From positions 620,001-684,000 of the forward strand of contig NZ_LT629771.1 of the NCBI RefSeq assembly GCF_900105175.1: a stretch of DNA of 64,000 nt, given 5' to 3'. Numbering within the stretch: the stretch's first letter is position 1; the number at the start of each line of letters is the position of its first letter. The notes under the pieces were generated by a model. The model had not been told where the DNA came from and searched no databases. It saw only the letters and a list, made by a program, of their open reading frames with translations. Source of the stretch: Jiangella sp. DSM 45060. GTDB lineage: Bacteria > Actinomycetota > Actinomycetes > Jiangellales > Jiangellaceae. The translations under genes and the position numbers were made by a program. This document shows positions 18,761 to 26,262 of this stretch, piece by piece.

Positions 18761-19396
18761 ATGGTTCTCGAGGACGTTGAGGAAGGCCGCACGGCGCGCA
18801 AGCGGCGGGCCATCGTCGAGGCGGCCACGGAGGTGTTCCTCCAGCACGGCTACATCGGCGCCAGCATGGACCAGGTGGCGGCGAAGGCCGCGGTCTCCAA
18901 GCAGACCGTCTACAAGCAGTTCGCCGACAAAGAGCACCTGTTCGCCGAGATCATCGCCGGGCGCACCGACACCCTCGGTGACCGGCTGGCCGTCGTGTAC
19001 GCGACGCTCGACGACGCCACCGATGTGCGTGCCGCCGTGCGCGACGTCGGGCGGCAGCTGCTGCAGAGCCTGAGCCGGCCCGAGGTGCTGCAGCTGCGCC
19101 GGCTGGTCATCGCCGAGGCCGACCGCTTTCCCGACGTCTCCGGCTTGTGGTGGGAGCGCGCCTTCCATCCGTCGCTGGTGCTGCTCGGCGAGGCGCTGGA
19201 GCGCATGGCCGAGCGCGGCCTGCTGCGCGAGCTGGACGATCCCACGCTGGCGGCGTACCACCTCGCCGGGCTGGTCATGTACAAGCCGATGAACCGGATG
19301 ATGTTCGCCGGCACCGCCGCCGTGTCGCCGCCCGACGAGCTGGACGTGCTGGCCGAGCGCGCGGCCGACGTGTTCGTCGCCGCGTACGGACGGTGA
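18761..19396 (+). CDS. TetR/AcrR-family transcriptional regulator
   Basis: 211-aa repressor. The N-terminal TetR HTH spans about residues 10-55 with TEVFLQHGYIGASMDQVAAK and VSKQTVYKQFADKEHLF. The C-terminal ligand domain includes LQLRRLVIAEADRFPDVSGL, as in the AcrR-related TetR_C_7 group. The start has AGGAG at good spacing. It is divergent from the hydrolase/DHFR-like pair and flanks a 42-bp palindrome, so it probably controls that pair and itself. The downstream kinase gene overlaps its stop as GTGA. Confidence 0.93.
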   Translation: MVLEDVEEGRTARKRRAIVEAATEVFLQHGYIGASMDQVAAKAAVSKQTVYKQFADKEHLFAEIIAGRTDTLGDRLAVVYATLDDATDVRAAVRDVGRQLLQSLSRPEVLQLRRLVIAEADRFPDVSGLWWERAFHPSLVLLGEALERMAERGLLRELDDPTLAAYHLAGLVMYKPMNRMMFAGTAAVSPPDELDVLAERAADVFVAAYGR

Positions 19397-19923
19397 CGCC
19401 GCGGCTGGTCGTGCTCAACGGCCCGCCGGCCGTCGGCAAGTCGACGCTGGCCCAGCGCTACGCCGCCGACCACGCTTTGACCCTGAACCTCGACGTCGAC
19501 CGGGTCCGCGACCTCATCGGCGGCTGGCGCGACGACCCCGGCGCCGCGGGGCTGCTGGCCCGCGCGGTCGCCGTCGCCGCGGCGCGCGCCCACCTGCGCG
19601 CCGGCCACGACGTCGTCGTGCCACAGCTGGTGGCCCGGCCCGGGTTCCTGGAGGAGCTCGAGGCGGTGGCGGCGCAGGCCGGTGCGGCGTTCCACGAACT
19701 GGTGCTGACCGACGACCGGCCGGCTGTACTACGACGGTTCGCCGACCGTGCTGGCACGGTTCCAGGCGCGCCACAGGCCGGGCCGGACGAGGTCGCGGCG
19801 CTGTACGACCGGCTGGCGGCCTACGTGGAGCGGCGGCCCCGCGCCGTCGCCGTCCCGGCTCCCGCGGGCGCCGTCGACGAGACGTACCGCCGGGTGCTCG
19901 CCCAACTCGGCGCCGAGGCGTGA
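19393..19923 (+). CDS. Small P-loop kinase / AAA ATPase-like protein
   Basis: 176-aa protein with Walker A NGPPAVGKST (residues 9-18), LNLDVDRVRDLIGGW (the Asp position of zeta-toxin and gluconate-kinase-like proteins), and VVPQLVARPGFLEELEAVA. The fold is that of small phosphotransferases acting on metabolites or antibiotics. The start GTG overlaps the TetR stop (GTGA), implying translational coupling. A strong bidirectional terminator begins 2 nt after the stop. The substrate is not deducible. Confidence 0.8.
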   Translation: MTPRLVVLNGPPAVGKSTLAQRYAADHALTLNLDVDRVRDLIGGWRDDPGAAGLLARAVAVAAARAHLRAGHDVVVPQLVARPGFLEELEAVAAQAGAAFHELVLTDDRPAVLRRFADRAGTVPGAPQAGPDEVAALYDRLAAYVERRPRAVAVPAPAGAVDETYRRVLAQLGAEA

Positions 19924-19925
19924 CC

Positions 19926-19966
19926 AGGTGCGCCGGCCCGGGCTGCGGTCCCGGGCCGGCGCACCT
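19926..19966. terminator. Bidirectional 17-bp hairpin terminator
   Basis: A perfect 17-bp stem (19926-19942 with 19950-19966) with a 7-nt loop, between the convergent kinase and GH127 genes. Confidence 0.9.
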
Positions 19967-20003
19967 CGCTGCGGACGGGCTGGTCGGCCCGCGGCGGGCG
20001 GCG

Positions 20004-23000
20004 TCAGCCGGCCCGCAGGTCCTTCTGCGCCTGAGCGGCGGCGAGGAGGACGTTCTGGCGCTCGCGGCGGGTGAACCGGCCGGCCGCCTGCCACTCGGAC
20101 GCGACCTGCTCGACGCGGGCGACGAACGCGCCGTGGCCCTGGAACGGCGCGGCCGCCCACACCTTGTCGAGGAAGCTGTCGCCGTCGTCGTCGCGAGCCT
20201 CGTTCGAGACGCCGGAGTCGATGGAGCCGAACACCACCTTCGGCTCCACCCGCTTGTAGTACACGTGGTGCGCGTCGTTGATGCCGACGTACAGCGGGCG
20301 CAGCGTGTGCTCGTGCGTGGCGAAGAAGTTCGGCTCGTCCAGCGCCTCGACGGCCGCCGCGAGGTCGCCGTCGAGCTTGAGCGACGGGTAGAAGGTGAAC
20401 TGCCGCCAGTCCCGCGACCGGTTCAGCGCCGGCAGCACCAGCGGACCGTGGAAGAGGCTCTCGACCTCCGGGTCGTCCAGCGCGCGCTCGGTGCGCAGAT
20501 CGAACGGCATCGCGACGTCGATGCGGTCGCCCGGCGCCCACGTCCGGTCCAGCGTCAGGTACGTCCCCGGCTCGGCCGCGGCGTCGACGGCGGCGCCGTT
20601 GACCGTCACCGTGAAGCCGCGCCGGGCCCAGTACGGCACCCGCAGCTTGACGGCGAGCGGGCCGGCGCCGTCGACCGTGATCGAGGTGGACTCCTGCCGC
20701 GGGAAGTCCGTCACCTGCGTGACGGTGAACCCCTTCTCCGCCCAGTCCAGCGTCGAGGCGATGTACAGGTTCACGTACAGCGTCGAGCCGTCGGCGGACT
20801 GCGCGTAGATCGTCTCCTGGTACTTCGTGTGGTTCTCCATGCCGGTGCCGCCGCAGCAGGTGCCGTTGTTGCCGAAGCCGCGGGTGGCGCCCGGGTGGGC
20901 CGGCAGGAAGTACGTCACCTGCGGATCGCTGGCGCTGTCGTTGTCGCGACGCGAGCCGAGGATGTGGTTCGTCAGGCCGCGCTCGTAGTAGTCCATGTAC
21001 GCCGGGTCGGGGTTGTGGAAGTACAGGTTCCGGGTCAGCTTCAGCAGGTTGTACGACGAGCACGTCTCGCCACCGCCGCTGCTCGTCCCCGAGGTCGCGG
21101 CCTGGTAGTGCAGCGACTCGGAGATGTCGCCGCGCGGCTGGAACAGCTCCGGGTTGGTGTTCTCCGGCCGCCCCGGCGCCGCGCCGTACTGGCCGCCGGC
21201 CGAGCCGTGGCTGAACATCCGGTGCGGGATGATCATGTGCCAGAAGTTGTCCGCCGCGGTGAAGTACTCGGCGTTGGCCTCAGTGTCCTGCTCGTAGATG
21301 CGCAGGTAGCCGGTGAACTGCGGCACGTGCTGGTTGACGTGGATGCCGGTGAGCACGTCGCGGTCCTCGACGGCCGCCGGGAACACCGTCCGCCGGTTGT
21401 CGAACGCCTTCGCCGCGGCCAGGTGGTTGGCGCTGCGCTCCGGGTCGGTGTCGATGGCGGCCAGGTGGGCGAGGTTCTCGTTCGAGCCGCCGAACTCGCC
21501 GGCGATGTGCAGCGACCACATGCGGTTGAGGTTCTCGCGCGGCACCCGCGACAGGCGGCTGTGCACCCAGTCGCCCATCTTCGTGACGATCTCCAGCGCC
21601 CGCTCGCTGCCGGCCAGGTGGTACGCGTCGATGAGCCCGCGCATGATCTTGTGCAGTGTGTAGTACGGCGCCCAGATGCCGGTGCCGCTGTAGGTGGTGA
21701 ACTCCTCGAGCCTGATGAACTGCGCCTCGGTGTACGCCGACAGGAAGCCCGGGTGCCGCCGTCCGTCCGTCGCGCCGAGGAACTCGCCGTGGCGGCCATG
21801 TCCGGACGAGTCGGTGATCACCGGGCCGGGCGACTCGTCGAAGCGGTACCAGGCGACGTCGGCGCTCGCCGACGCCGGGTCGGCGGCGACGGCGGCCACC
21901 TCGGCGGCGTCGAGGCCGCGGCCGAAGATCTGGAACTCGTCCATGAGGCCGTTCAGGAACTTGATGTTGACCTGCGGGAACTGGGCACGCCCGAGCCAGT
22001 TGGCCGGTGTGCTGCCCAGGTCGGACGGCGACAGCGTCAGCTCGCCGCTGCCCGCCGCGACCCCGTTGACGTAGATGGTGCCGGTGCTGCCGGACTTGAC
22101 GATCGCGACGTGCGCCCACTGGCCGGCCGTCAGCGCCGTCGTCGCCTGGACGCGCTGCTCCGCCGCCGCGCCGCCGGTGGTGATGGCGAACCGCGGGCCG
22201 GTCTCGTTGTGCACCGTCAGGTACATCCGCGACAGCGAGTCCGACGCGGCGTCGCCCGGGTGGCCGAAGTCGAACACGCGCGCGTTGTCGTCGCGCACGG
22301 CCGGGTTCACCCACGCGGCGACGGTGAAGTCCGTCAGGCCGCTGACGATCCCCTCCGGCAGCCGGATGACGTCGGCGTCGCCGGTGATGTGGCCGTTCGG
22401 GGTGCCGGTGAACCGGATCGCCGTCCCGTGCCGCCCCTCGACCCTGGGCGTGGGCCGGGCGGCCTGCGCCGCGAGCGCGTCCTGGCACTCGCCCAGCGCC
22501 TCGACCATGTAGTCGAGCTTGTCCTTGAAGATCTGCTCACCCGTCGACGCCCACGACTGCGCCAGCAGCGTCAGGAAGTGCCCGCTGAAGTGGCCGCGCA
22601 GGTTGCCGTCGGGCGACTCCCAGCTGCCGATCGGGTTCACGCCCTTGTGGTCCAGCCCGGCCGTGACCCGGAAGCTGCGCAGCATGCGGTCCGGCCCCCG
22701 CTGGTCGTCGCGCACGCCGTTGACGACGCTCGGGCCGTACTCGCGGGCGTAGTGGAGCAGCCGGTTCCGCTTCTCCTTGAAGACGCTGTCGCCGAGGGTC
22801 ACCTGGCTCAGCGTGAACGGGCGCACCTGCCAGCTGTCCGCGATCGGGAGGTTCGGCTGACTGGCCGCCGCTCTGGCGGTGGCCGCCGCGGAGGCGCTGC
22901 CGGGCGCGGCGCCGGCGCTGCCGGCCGCCATGGTGCCGACGGCCGGTGCCGCGGCCGCCAGGGCCCCCAGGCGGAGGACGGTGCGCCGGGAGAGGTCCTT

Positions 23001-23006
23001 CTTCAT
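20004..23006 (-). CDS. GH127 beta-L-arabinofuranosidase with inserted LamG domain, exported
   Basis: Exported glycoside hydrolase of 1000 aa. The start at 23006 follows AAGGAG and gives a Tat-type signal (SRRTVLRLGALAAAAPAVG). The catalytic (alpha/alpha)6 domain of GH127/DUF1680 begins near residue 65, is interrupted at about 185-390 by a concanavalin-like LamG/laminin-G-type domain (FTVAAWVNPA, WAHVAIVKSGSTGTIYVNG, GLMDEFQIFGRGLDAAEV), and resumes at GFLSAYTEAQFIRLEEF. The zinc/catalytic residues of Bifidobacterium HypBA1 are conserved: Glu647-x-Cys649 in GGGETCS and Cys717-Cys718 in GTCCGGTGMENH. HypBA1 releases L-arabinose from beta-arabinofuranosyl-hydroxyproline of plant extensins. Neighbouring hydroxyproline genes and a LacI operator shared with a sugar importer support that substrate here. 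Confidence 0.93.
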   Translation of the reverse strand: MKKDLSRRTVLRLGALAAAAPAVGTMAAGSAGAAPGSASAAATARAAASQPNLPIADSWQVRPFTLSQVTLGDSVFKEKRNRLLHYAREYGPSVVNGVRDDQRGPDRMLRSFRVTAGLDHKGVNPIGSWESPDGNLRGHFSGHFLTLLAQSWASTGEQIFKDKLDYMVEALGECQDALAAQAARPTPRVEGRHGTAIRFTGTPNGHITGDADVIRLPEGIVSGLTDFTVAAWVNPAVRDDNARVFDFGHPGDAASDSLSRMYLTVHNETGPRFAITTGGAAAEQRVQATTALTAGQWAHVAIVKSGSTGTIYVNGVAAGSGELTLSPSDLGSTPANWLGRAQFPQVNIKFLNGLMDEFQIFGRGLDAAEVAAVAADPASASADVAWYRFDESPGPVITDSSGHGRHGEFLGATDGRRHPGFLSAYTEAQFIRLEEFTTYSGTGIWAPYYTLHKIMRGLIDAYHLAGSERALEIVTKMGDWVHSRLSRVPRENLNRMWSLHIAGEFGGSNENLAHLAAIDTDPERSANHLAAAKAFDNRRTVFPAAVEDRDVLTGIHVNQHVPQFTGYLRIYEQDTEANAEYFTAADNFWHMIIPHRMFSHGSAGGQYGAAPGRPENTNPELFQPRGDISESLHYQAATSGTSSGGGETCSSYNLLKLTRNLYFHNPDPAYMDYYERGLTNHILGSRRDNDSASDPQVTYFLPAHPGATRGFGNNGTCCGGTGMENHTKYQETIYAQSADGSTLYVNLYIASTLDWAEKGFTVTQVTDFPRQESTSITVDGAGPLAVKLRVPYWARRGFTVTVNGAAVDAAAEPGTYLTLDRTWAPGDRIDVAMPFDLRTERALDDPEVESLFHGPLVLPALNRSRDWRQFTFYPSLKLDGDLAAAVEALDEPNFFATHEHTLRPLYVGINDAHHVYYKRVEPKVVFGSIDSGVSNEARDDDGDSFLDKVWAAAPFQGHGAFVARVEQVASEWQAAGRFTRRERQNVLLAAAQAQKDLRAG

Positions 23007-23080
23007 GTGGTTCTCCTTGTCCGGGGAGATGCGGAGTCCGACGGGGTTCGGAGTCATGCCGTGCGTGCGTGGCGTCACGC

Positions 23081-23094
23081 TGTTAGCGGTAACA
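23081..23094. promoter_or_regulatory. LacI-family operator upstream of the GH127 gene
   Basis: TGTTAGCGGTAACA, extended by GC on each side to an 18-bp near-palindrome, 75 nt upstream of the GH127 start. It matches the sites at 3475 and 4640 in half-site sequence (TGTTAnC / GGTAACA or GGGAACA), implicating the LacI regulator at 3527-4549. Confidence 0.7.
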
Positions 23095-23106
23095 GCGAGG
23101 AAAGAT

Positions 23107-23140
23107 GTGACATGGTACTGACGGACGAAACGGGCGTCAA
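23107..23140 (-). promoter_or_regulatory. GH127 promoter with overlapping shared dyad
   Basis: On the minus strand, -35 TTGACG (23140-23135), a 17-nt spacer and -10 TACCAT (23117-23112). The 12-bp dyad GTGACATGGTAC occupies 23107-23118 and covers the -10. The LacI-type operator lies just downstream, so two regulators may act here. Confidence 0.65.
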
Positions 23141-23468
23141 GGGTGGCCGACGAGGGCGCGGCCGTGGGGATTTCGGGCGCGGGTGGCGCGCCGGCGGACG
23201 GGGCGGGATGCCGGCCGGGGCCGCTGCGGTGGGCAGTGAGCGGCGGCGCGGCGCGGGTGGCCGCCCGCGAGGCGGTGGCGGCGGGCGGCGCGAGGTGGCG
23301 CGCGCGGGTGGCGCGCCGGACGCAGCGCGAGGCCTGAGCCGCGGCCGAAGGGGGAGTCGTCCGGTGGCTCGAGGCCTCGTGCTCCGGGAGGGCCCGGGCT
23401 CCGGCGGGTTCGTCGGCACCGCCGGTGCGGCAGCGAGCCTCTCGCCGCTGTCTGAGCTGCCGATGAGC
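23141..23468. other. GC-rich intergenic stretch with no gene seen
   Basis: 328 bases of extremely G+C-rich, low-complexity sequence between the GH127 promoter and the GntR terminator. Open frames on both strands translate only to Arg/Pro/Gly-rich strings. I see no gene, RNA or repeat family here. Confidence 0.5.
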
Positions 23469-23494
23469 CCTGGATGAGAGCCCTCTCATCCAGG
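23469..23494 (-). terminator. Terminator of the hydroxyproline catabolic operon
   Basis: A 12-bp inverted repeat (CCTGGATGAGAG with CTCTCATCCAGG), nearly without loop, 22 nt after the GntR stop. Confidence 0.7.
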
Positions 23495-23515
23495 CCCGCG
23501 GCCGCGAAGCAGGCG

Positions 23516-24190
23516 CTAGCCCTCGCGGCCCGCCCACTCGCGCCGGATGTGGCCGATGTGGGTGCGCATGAGCTCCTGCAACTGCTCCGCCTCACCGGCC
23601 TCGATGAGGTCGCACATCTGCAGGTGCTCGCGCGCGCTCGCCACCAGCCGCCCGGAGGAGGCGAGCGACGACAGGCCGTAGAGGCGGGTCTGGGCGCGCA
23701 GCTCCTGCACGATGCGGACGAGGCGCTGGTTGCCGCTGGCGGAGAGCAGCCGGACGTGGAACTCGACGTCGGCGCCGATGTAGCTGATGAGGTCGCCCGC
23801 GGCGGCGGCGTCGACGATGGCCGAGGCGAGGTTGCGCAGGTGCGCCAGCTCTTGCGCGGAGATCGCCGAGACGGCCTGGGCGGCGATGGGGGGCTCGAGC
23901 AGCTCGCGGATCTGGGTGATCTGGTCGAGGTCGGTCTCCGACATGTCGGTGACCTTGAACCCCTTGTTGCGCACGACCTCGACGAGGCCCTGCTTGACGA
24001 GGTCGAGCATCGCCTCGCGGACGGGGGTGGCGGAGATGCCGAAGCGCTCGGCGAGTCCGGGGGCGGAGTACAGCTCGCCGGGCTTCATCTCCCCGGACAC
24101 GATGGCGCCACGCAAGGCGTCGGCGACCTCTTCCCTGACACTCATCCGCCGTGCGAAGGACGGCAGAGCCAACTGCCGCAGTTCAGCCAT
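23516..24190 (-). CDS. GntR-family regulator with FCD domain, hydroxyproline cluster
   Basis: 224-aa transcription factor. The winged-helix domain covers about residues 15-80 (VREEVADALRGAIVSGEMKP, FGISATPVREAMLDLVKQG). The C-terminal FCD ligand domain has the metal-binding Asp/His pattern: DVEFHVRLLSASGNQRL, AREHLQMCDLIEAG and MRTHIGHIRREW. The start at 24190 follows GGAGGG; longer frames add unrelated residues. It is the last gene of the epimerase/deaminase transcription unit, 80 nt after the epimerase. FCD regulators of amino-acid and sugar-acid catabolism usually bind a pathway intermediate. It is one of two candidates for the protein that reads the shared dyad. Confidence 0.93.
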   Translation of the reverse strand: MAELRQLALPSFARRMSVREEVADALRGAIVSGEMKPGELYSAPGLAERFGISATPVREAMLDLVKQGLVEVVRNKGFKVTDMSETDLDQITQIRELLEPPIAAQAVSAISAQELAHLRNLASAIVDAAAAGDLISYIGADVEFHVRLLSASGNQRLVRIVQELRAQTRLYGLSSLASSGRLVASAREHLQMCDLIEAGEAEQLQELMRTHIGHIRREWAGREG

Positions 24191-24270
24191 CTGTGGTCCC
24201 TCCGGTGTTGCACGGCGGCCGAATGTCACCGCGACGTCGCGTTGTAGCGAGATATCCCACCTCTTCAACC

Positions 24271-25272
24271 CTAAAGGAGAAAGCCCTCGGGAAAGGGATC
24301 TGCCGGGTCGAGGAAGTATTGTGCCGTTCCAGTCAGCCAAGCGCGCCCGGTGACTGTAGGTATCACCGCGGGAAGGTTCCCGACGCTCGACTCGCCGACG
24401 AGACGGCCGACGAATCGGCTGCCGATCAAGGATTCGTTGACGAAGTCGGTGTCGAGCGGCAGTTCACCGCGGGTGAAGAGCTGGGCCATACGCGCCGACG
24501 TGCCGGTGCCGCAGGGTGAGCGGTCGAACCAGCCGGGGTGGATCGCCATGGCGTGCCGGGAGTGGCGGGCGTCCGAGCCGGGGTCGACCAGCTGGACGTG
24601 GTGGCAGACGTTGATCTCCGGGTTCTCCGGGTGCACGGGGGCGTCGGCGGCGTTGATGGCGTCCATGACGGCCAGCCCGGCGGCGAGCAGCTGGTCCTTC
24701 TGGGCGACGTCGACGCGCAGGCCGAGCTGGCCGGCGTCGAGGATGGCGTAGAAGTTGCCGCCGTAGGCGAGGTCGTAGGTGACCGCGCCCCAGCCGGGGA
24801 CGTCGACCTTCGCGTCGAGGCGGTCGGTGTAGGCCGGGACGTTGCGGATGGTGACGGCCTCGGCGGCGCCGTCGCGGACGGCGACCTCGCAGATCACGAG
24901 CCCGGCCGGGGTGTCCAGCCGGATCGTCGTGACGGGCTCGGTCACCTCGACCATGCCGGTCTCGACCAGCACGGTGGCGACACCGATGGTGCCGTGCCCG
25001 CACATCGGCAGGCACCCGGACACCTCGATGTAGACGACTCCCCAGTCGGCGTCGGGGCGGATGGGGGGCTGGAGGATCGCGCCGCTCATGGCGGAGTGCC
25101 CGCGCGGTTCGAACATCAGCAGCCGCCGCAGGTGGTCGGAGTGCGCGATGAACCACTGGCGCCGCTCCTCCATGGTGGCGCCCGGGAAGGTGCCGACGCC
25201 GCCCGTCACGACGCGCGTCGGCATTCCCTCGGTATGCGATTCCACGGTGTGGAAGATGCGCTTGGATCGCAT
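24271..25272 (-). CDS. 4-hydroxyproline 2-epimerase (proline racemase family)
   Basis: Converts trans-4-hydroxy-L-proline to cis-4-hydroxy-D-proline, the first catabolic step. 333 aa, normal for the family. Both catalytic cysteines are present: Cys91 in LPMCGHGTIG and Cys254 in DRSPCGTGTSA. This separates it from the Thr/Cys trans-3-hydroxyproline dehydratases. Other markers are RGHSAMSGAI and AYGGNFYAI. It lies 19 nt after the deaminase stop and upstream of the GntR gene, beside D-hydroxyproline dehydrogenase genes, which supports hydroxyproline rather than proline as substrate. Confidence 0.93.
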   Translation of the reverse strand: MRSKRIFHTVESHTEGMPTRVVTGGVGTFPGATMEERRQWFIAHSDHLRRLLMFEPRGHSAMSGAILQPPIRPDADWGVVYIEVSGCLPMCGHGTIGVATVLVETGMVEVTEPVTTIRLDTPAGLVICEVAVRDGAAEAVTIRNVPAYTDRLDAKVDVPGWGAVTYDLAYGGNFYAILDAGQLGLRVDVAQKDQLLAAGLAVMDAINAADAPVHPENPEINVCHHVQLVDPGSDARHSRHAMAIHPGWFDRSPCGTGTSARMAQLFTRGELPLDTDFVNESLIGSRFVGRLVGESSVGNLPAVIPTVTGRAWLTGTAQYFLDPADPFPEGFLL

Positions 25273-25291
25273 CGGCGAGCTCCCTCGACCG

Positions 25292-26185
25292 TCAGGAGTA
25301 CTTCTCGGCGGCCTTGGCTGTCAGCTCGCGCACGGTCGCCGCGTCCTCGGCCAGCATAGGCTGGCGCGGGGGCCGCACCGGACCGCCGTTGCGGCCGATG
25401 ACGTCCATCGACAGCTTGATCGCCTGGATGAACTCGGTGTTGAAGTCCCAGCGCAGCAGGGCGTGCAGGTCGCGGTACATCGGCAGCGCGGTGTCGAGGT
25501 CGTGCGCCAGCACCGCGTGGTAGATCTGGGCGCAGGCGCGCGGGAAGACGCTCGGGTAGCCCGAGATCCAGCCCTTGGCGCCGGCCAGGCCGACCTCGAC
25601 GATGGAGTCGTCGGTACCGATGAGGATGTCGAGGCCGGGTGCCAGTTCGGCGATCTGGTACGAACGACGCGACTCGCCCGTGAACTCCTTGACACCGACG
25701 ATGAGACCCTCGTTGTACAACTCGGCCAGGATCGCCGGCTTCAGGTCGATCTTGGTGTCGATGGGATTGTTGTACGCCGACACCGGAATGCCGACCTTCG
25801 CGATCTCGCGGAAATGATCGATGACCGAACGGTCGTCGCCACGGTAGGCATTCGGCGGCAGCGCCATGACCACCTGGGCGCCGGCCTCGGCGGCCTGCTC
25901 GGCCCAGCCCCGTGCCTCACGGGAGCCGTAGGCGCCGACGCCGGGCATCACCGTGAAGCCCTCGGGCGCGTTCTCGATGGCGACCTTCACCATGGTGGCC
26001 CGCTCTTCCGGGGTCAGCACCTGGTACTCGCCGAGCGAGCCGTTCGGGCACACACCGTCGATGCCGTTCTCGGCCAGCCAGCGGACGTGCTCGGCGTAGC
26101 GGTCGAAGTCGACCGAAAGGTCGTCACGGAAGAACGTGGGGGTGGCAACCAGAACGCCGTGCCAAGGCTTTTCACGACCGTTCAT
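25292..26185 (-). CDS. Dihydrodipicolinate synthase-family enzyme, probable Pyr4H2C deaminase
   Basis: 297-aa class I aldolase-fold protein of the DapA/NAL superfamily. The Schiff-base Lys166 is in GVKEFTG, Tyr138 in SAYNNP, and the substrate loop is NGSLGE (residues 48-53). In hydroxyproline pathways this family supplies Delta1-pyrroline-4-hydroxy-2-carboxylate deaminase (LhpC/HypD type), forming 2-oxoglutarate semialdehyde; context here makes that the likely role. The start at 26185 is chosen for GGAG upstream; an alternative Met lies 12 nt earlier. It heads a unit with the epimerase and GntR gene. An AT-rich element with a weak copy of the shared dyad is just upstream. Confidence 0.9.
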   Translation of the reverse strand: MNGREKPWHGVLVATPTFFRDDLSVDFDRYAEHVRWLAENGIDGVCPNGSLGEYQVLTPEERATMVKVAIENAPEGFTVMPGVGAYGSREARGWAEQAAEAGAQVVMALPPNAYRGDDRSVIDHFREIAKVGIPVSAYNNPIDTKIDLKPAILAELYNEGLIVGVKEFTGESRRSYQIAELAPGLDILIGTDDSIVEVGLAGAKGWISGYPSVFPRACAQIYHAVLAHDLDTALPMYRDLHALLRWDFNTEFIQAIKLSMDVIGRNGGPVRPPRQPMLAEDAATVRELTAKAAEKYS

Positions 26186-26201
26186 GTGAGGCTCCATTTC
26201 T

Positions 26202-26213
26202 ATACTATATAAC
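26202..26213. promoter_or_regulatory. AT-rich promoter region with weak shared dyad, deaminase operon
   Basis: The 77-bp gap between two minus-strand genes is strikingly AT-rich around TATACTATATAAC. GTTATATAGTAT on the minus strand agrees with the GTGATATGGTAC form of the dyad in 9 of 12 positions. It is probably the promoter for deaminase, epimerase and gntR. Confidence 0.4.
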
Positions 26214-26262
26214 ATTTCACTCATGTGTGGAGAACGGGACGAACGGGACTGAGCGCGAATTT

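Noticed and set aside
23141-23468. Possible small genes or RNA in the GC-rich gap before the GntR gene
   Set aside because: All frames translate to Arg/Pro/Gly-rich noise and no stable structure other than the GntR terminator was found.
19920-23477. Long plus-strand frame opposite the GH127 gene
   Set aside because: Low-complexity shadow translation; the opposite strand encodes a recognisable enzyme with catalytic residues.
24271-25272. Proline racemase or trans-3-hydroxyproline dehydratase as alternative name
   Set aside because: Both catalytic positions are Cys (91 and 254), unlike dehydratases with Thr. The neighbours are hydroxyproline dehydrogenase, deaminase and semialdehyde dehydrogenase genes, so 4-hydroxyproline epimerase fits better than proline racemase.
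25292-26185. Lysine-biosynthetic DapA or N-acetylneuraminate lyase
   Set aside because: The fold is right but the gene lies among hydroxyproline catabolic genes and no lysine or sialic acid genes are near.
26161-26262. The shared dyad as merely a -10 promoter hexamer
   Set aside because: Several copies do contain TACAAT-like hexamers, but the sites are dyad-symmetric, occur in both orientations relative to the gene, and one is in a perfect palindrome; so an operator is preferred although not proven.
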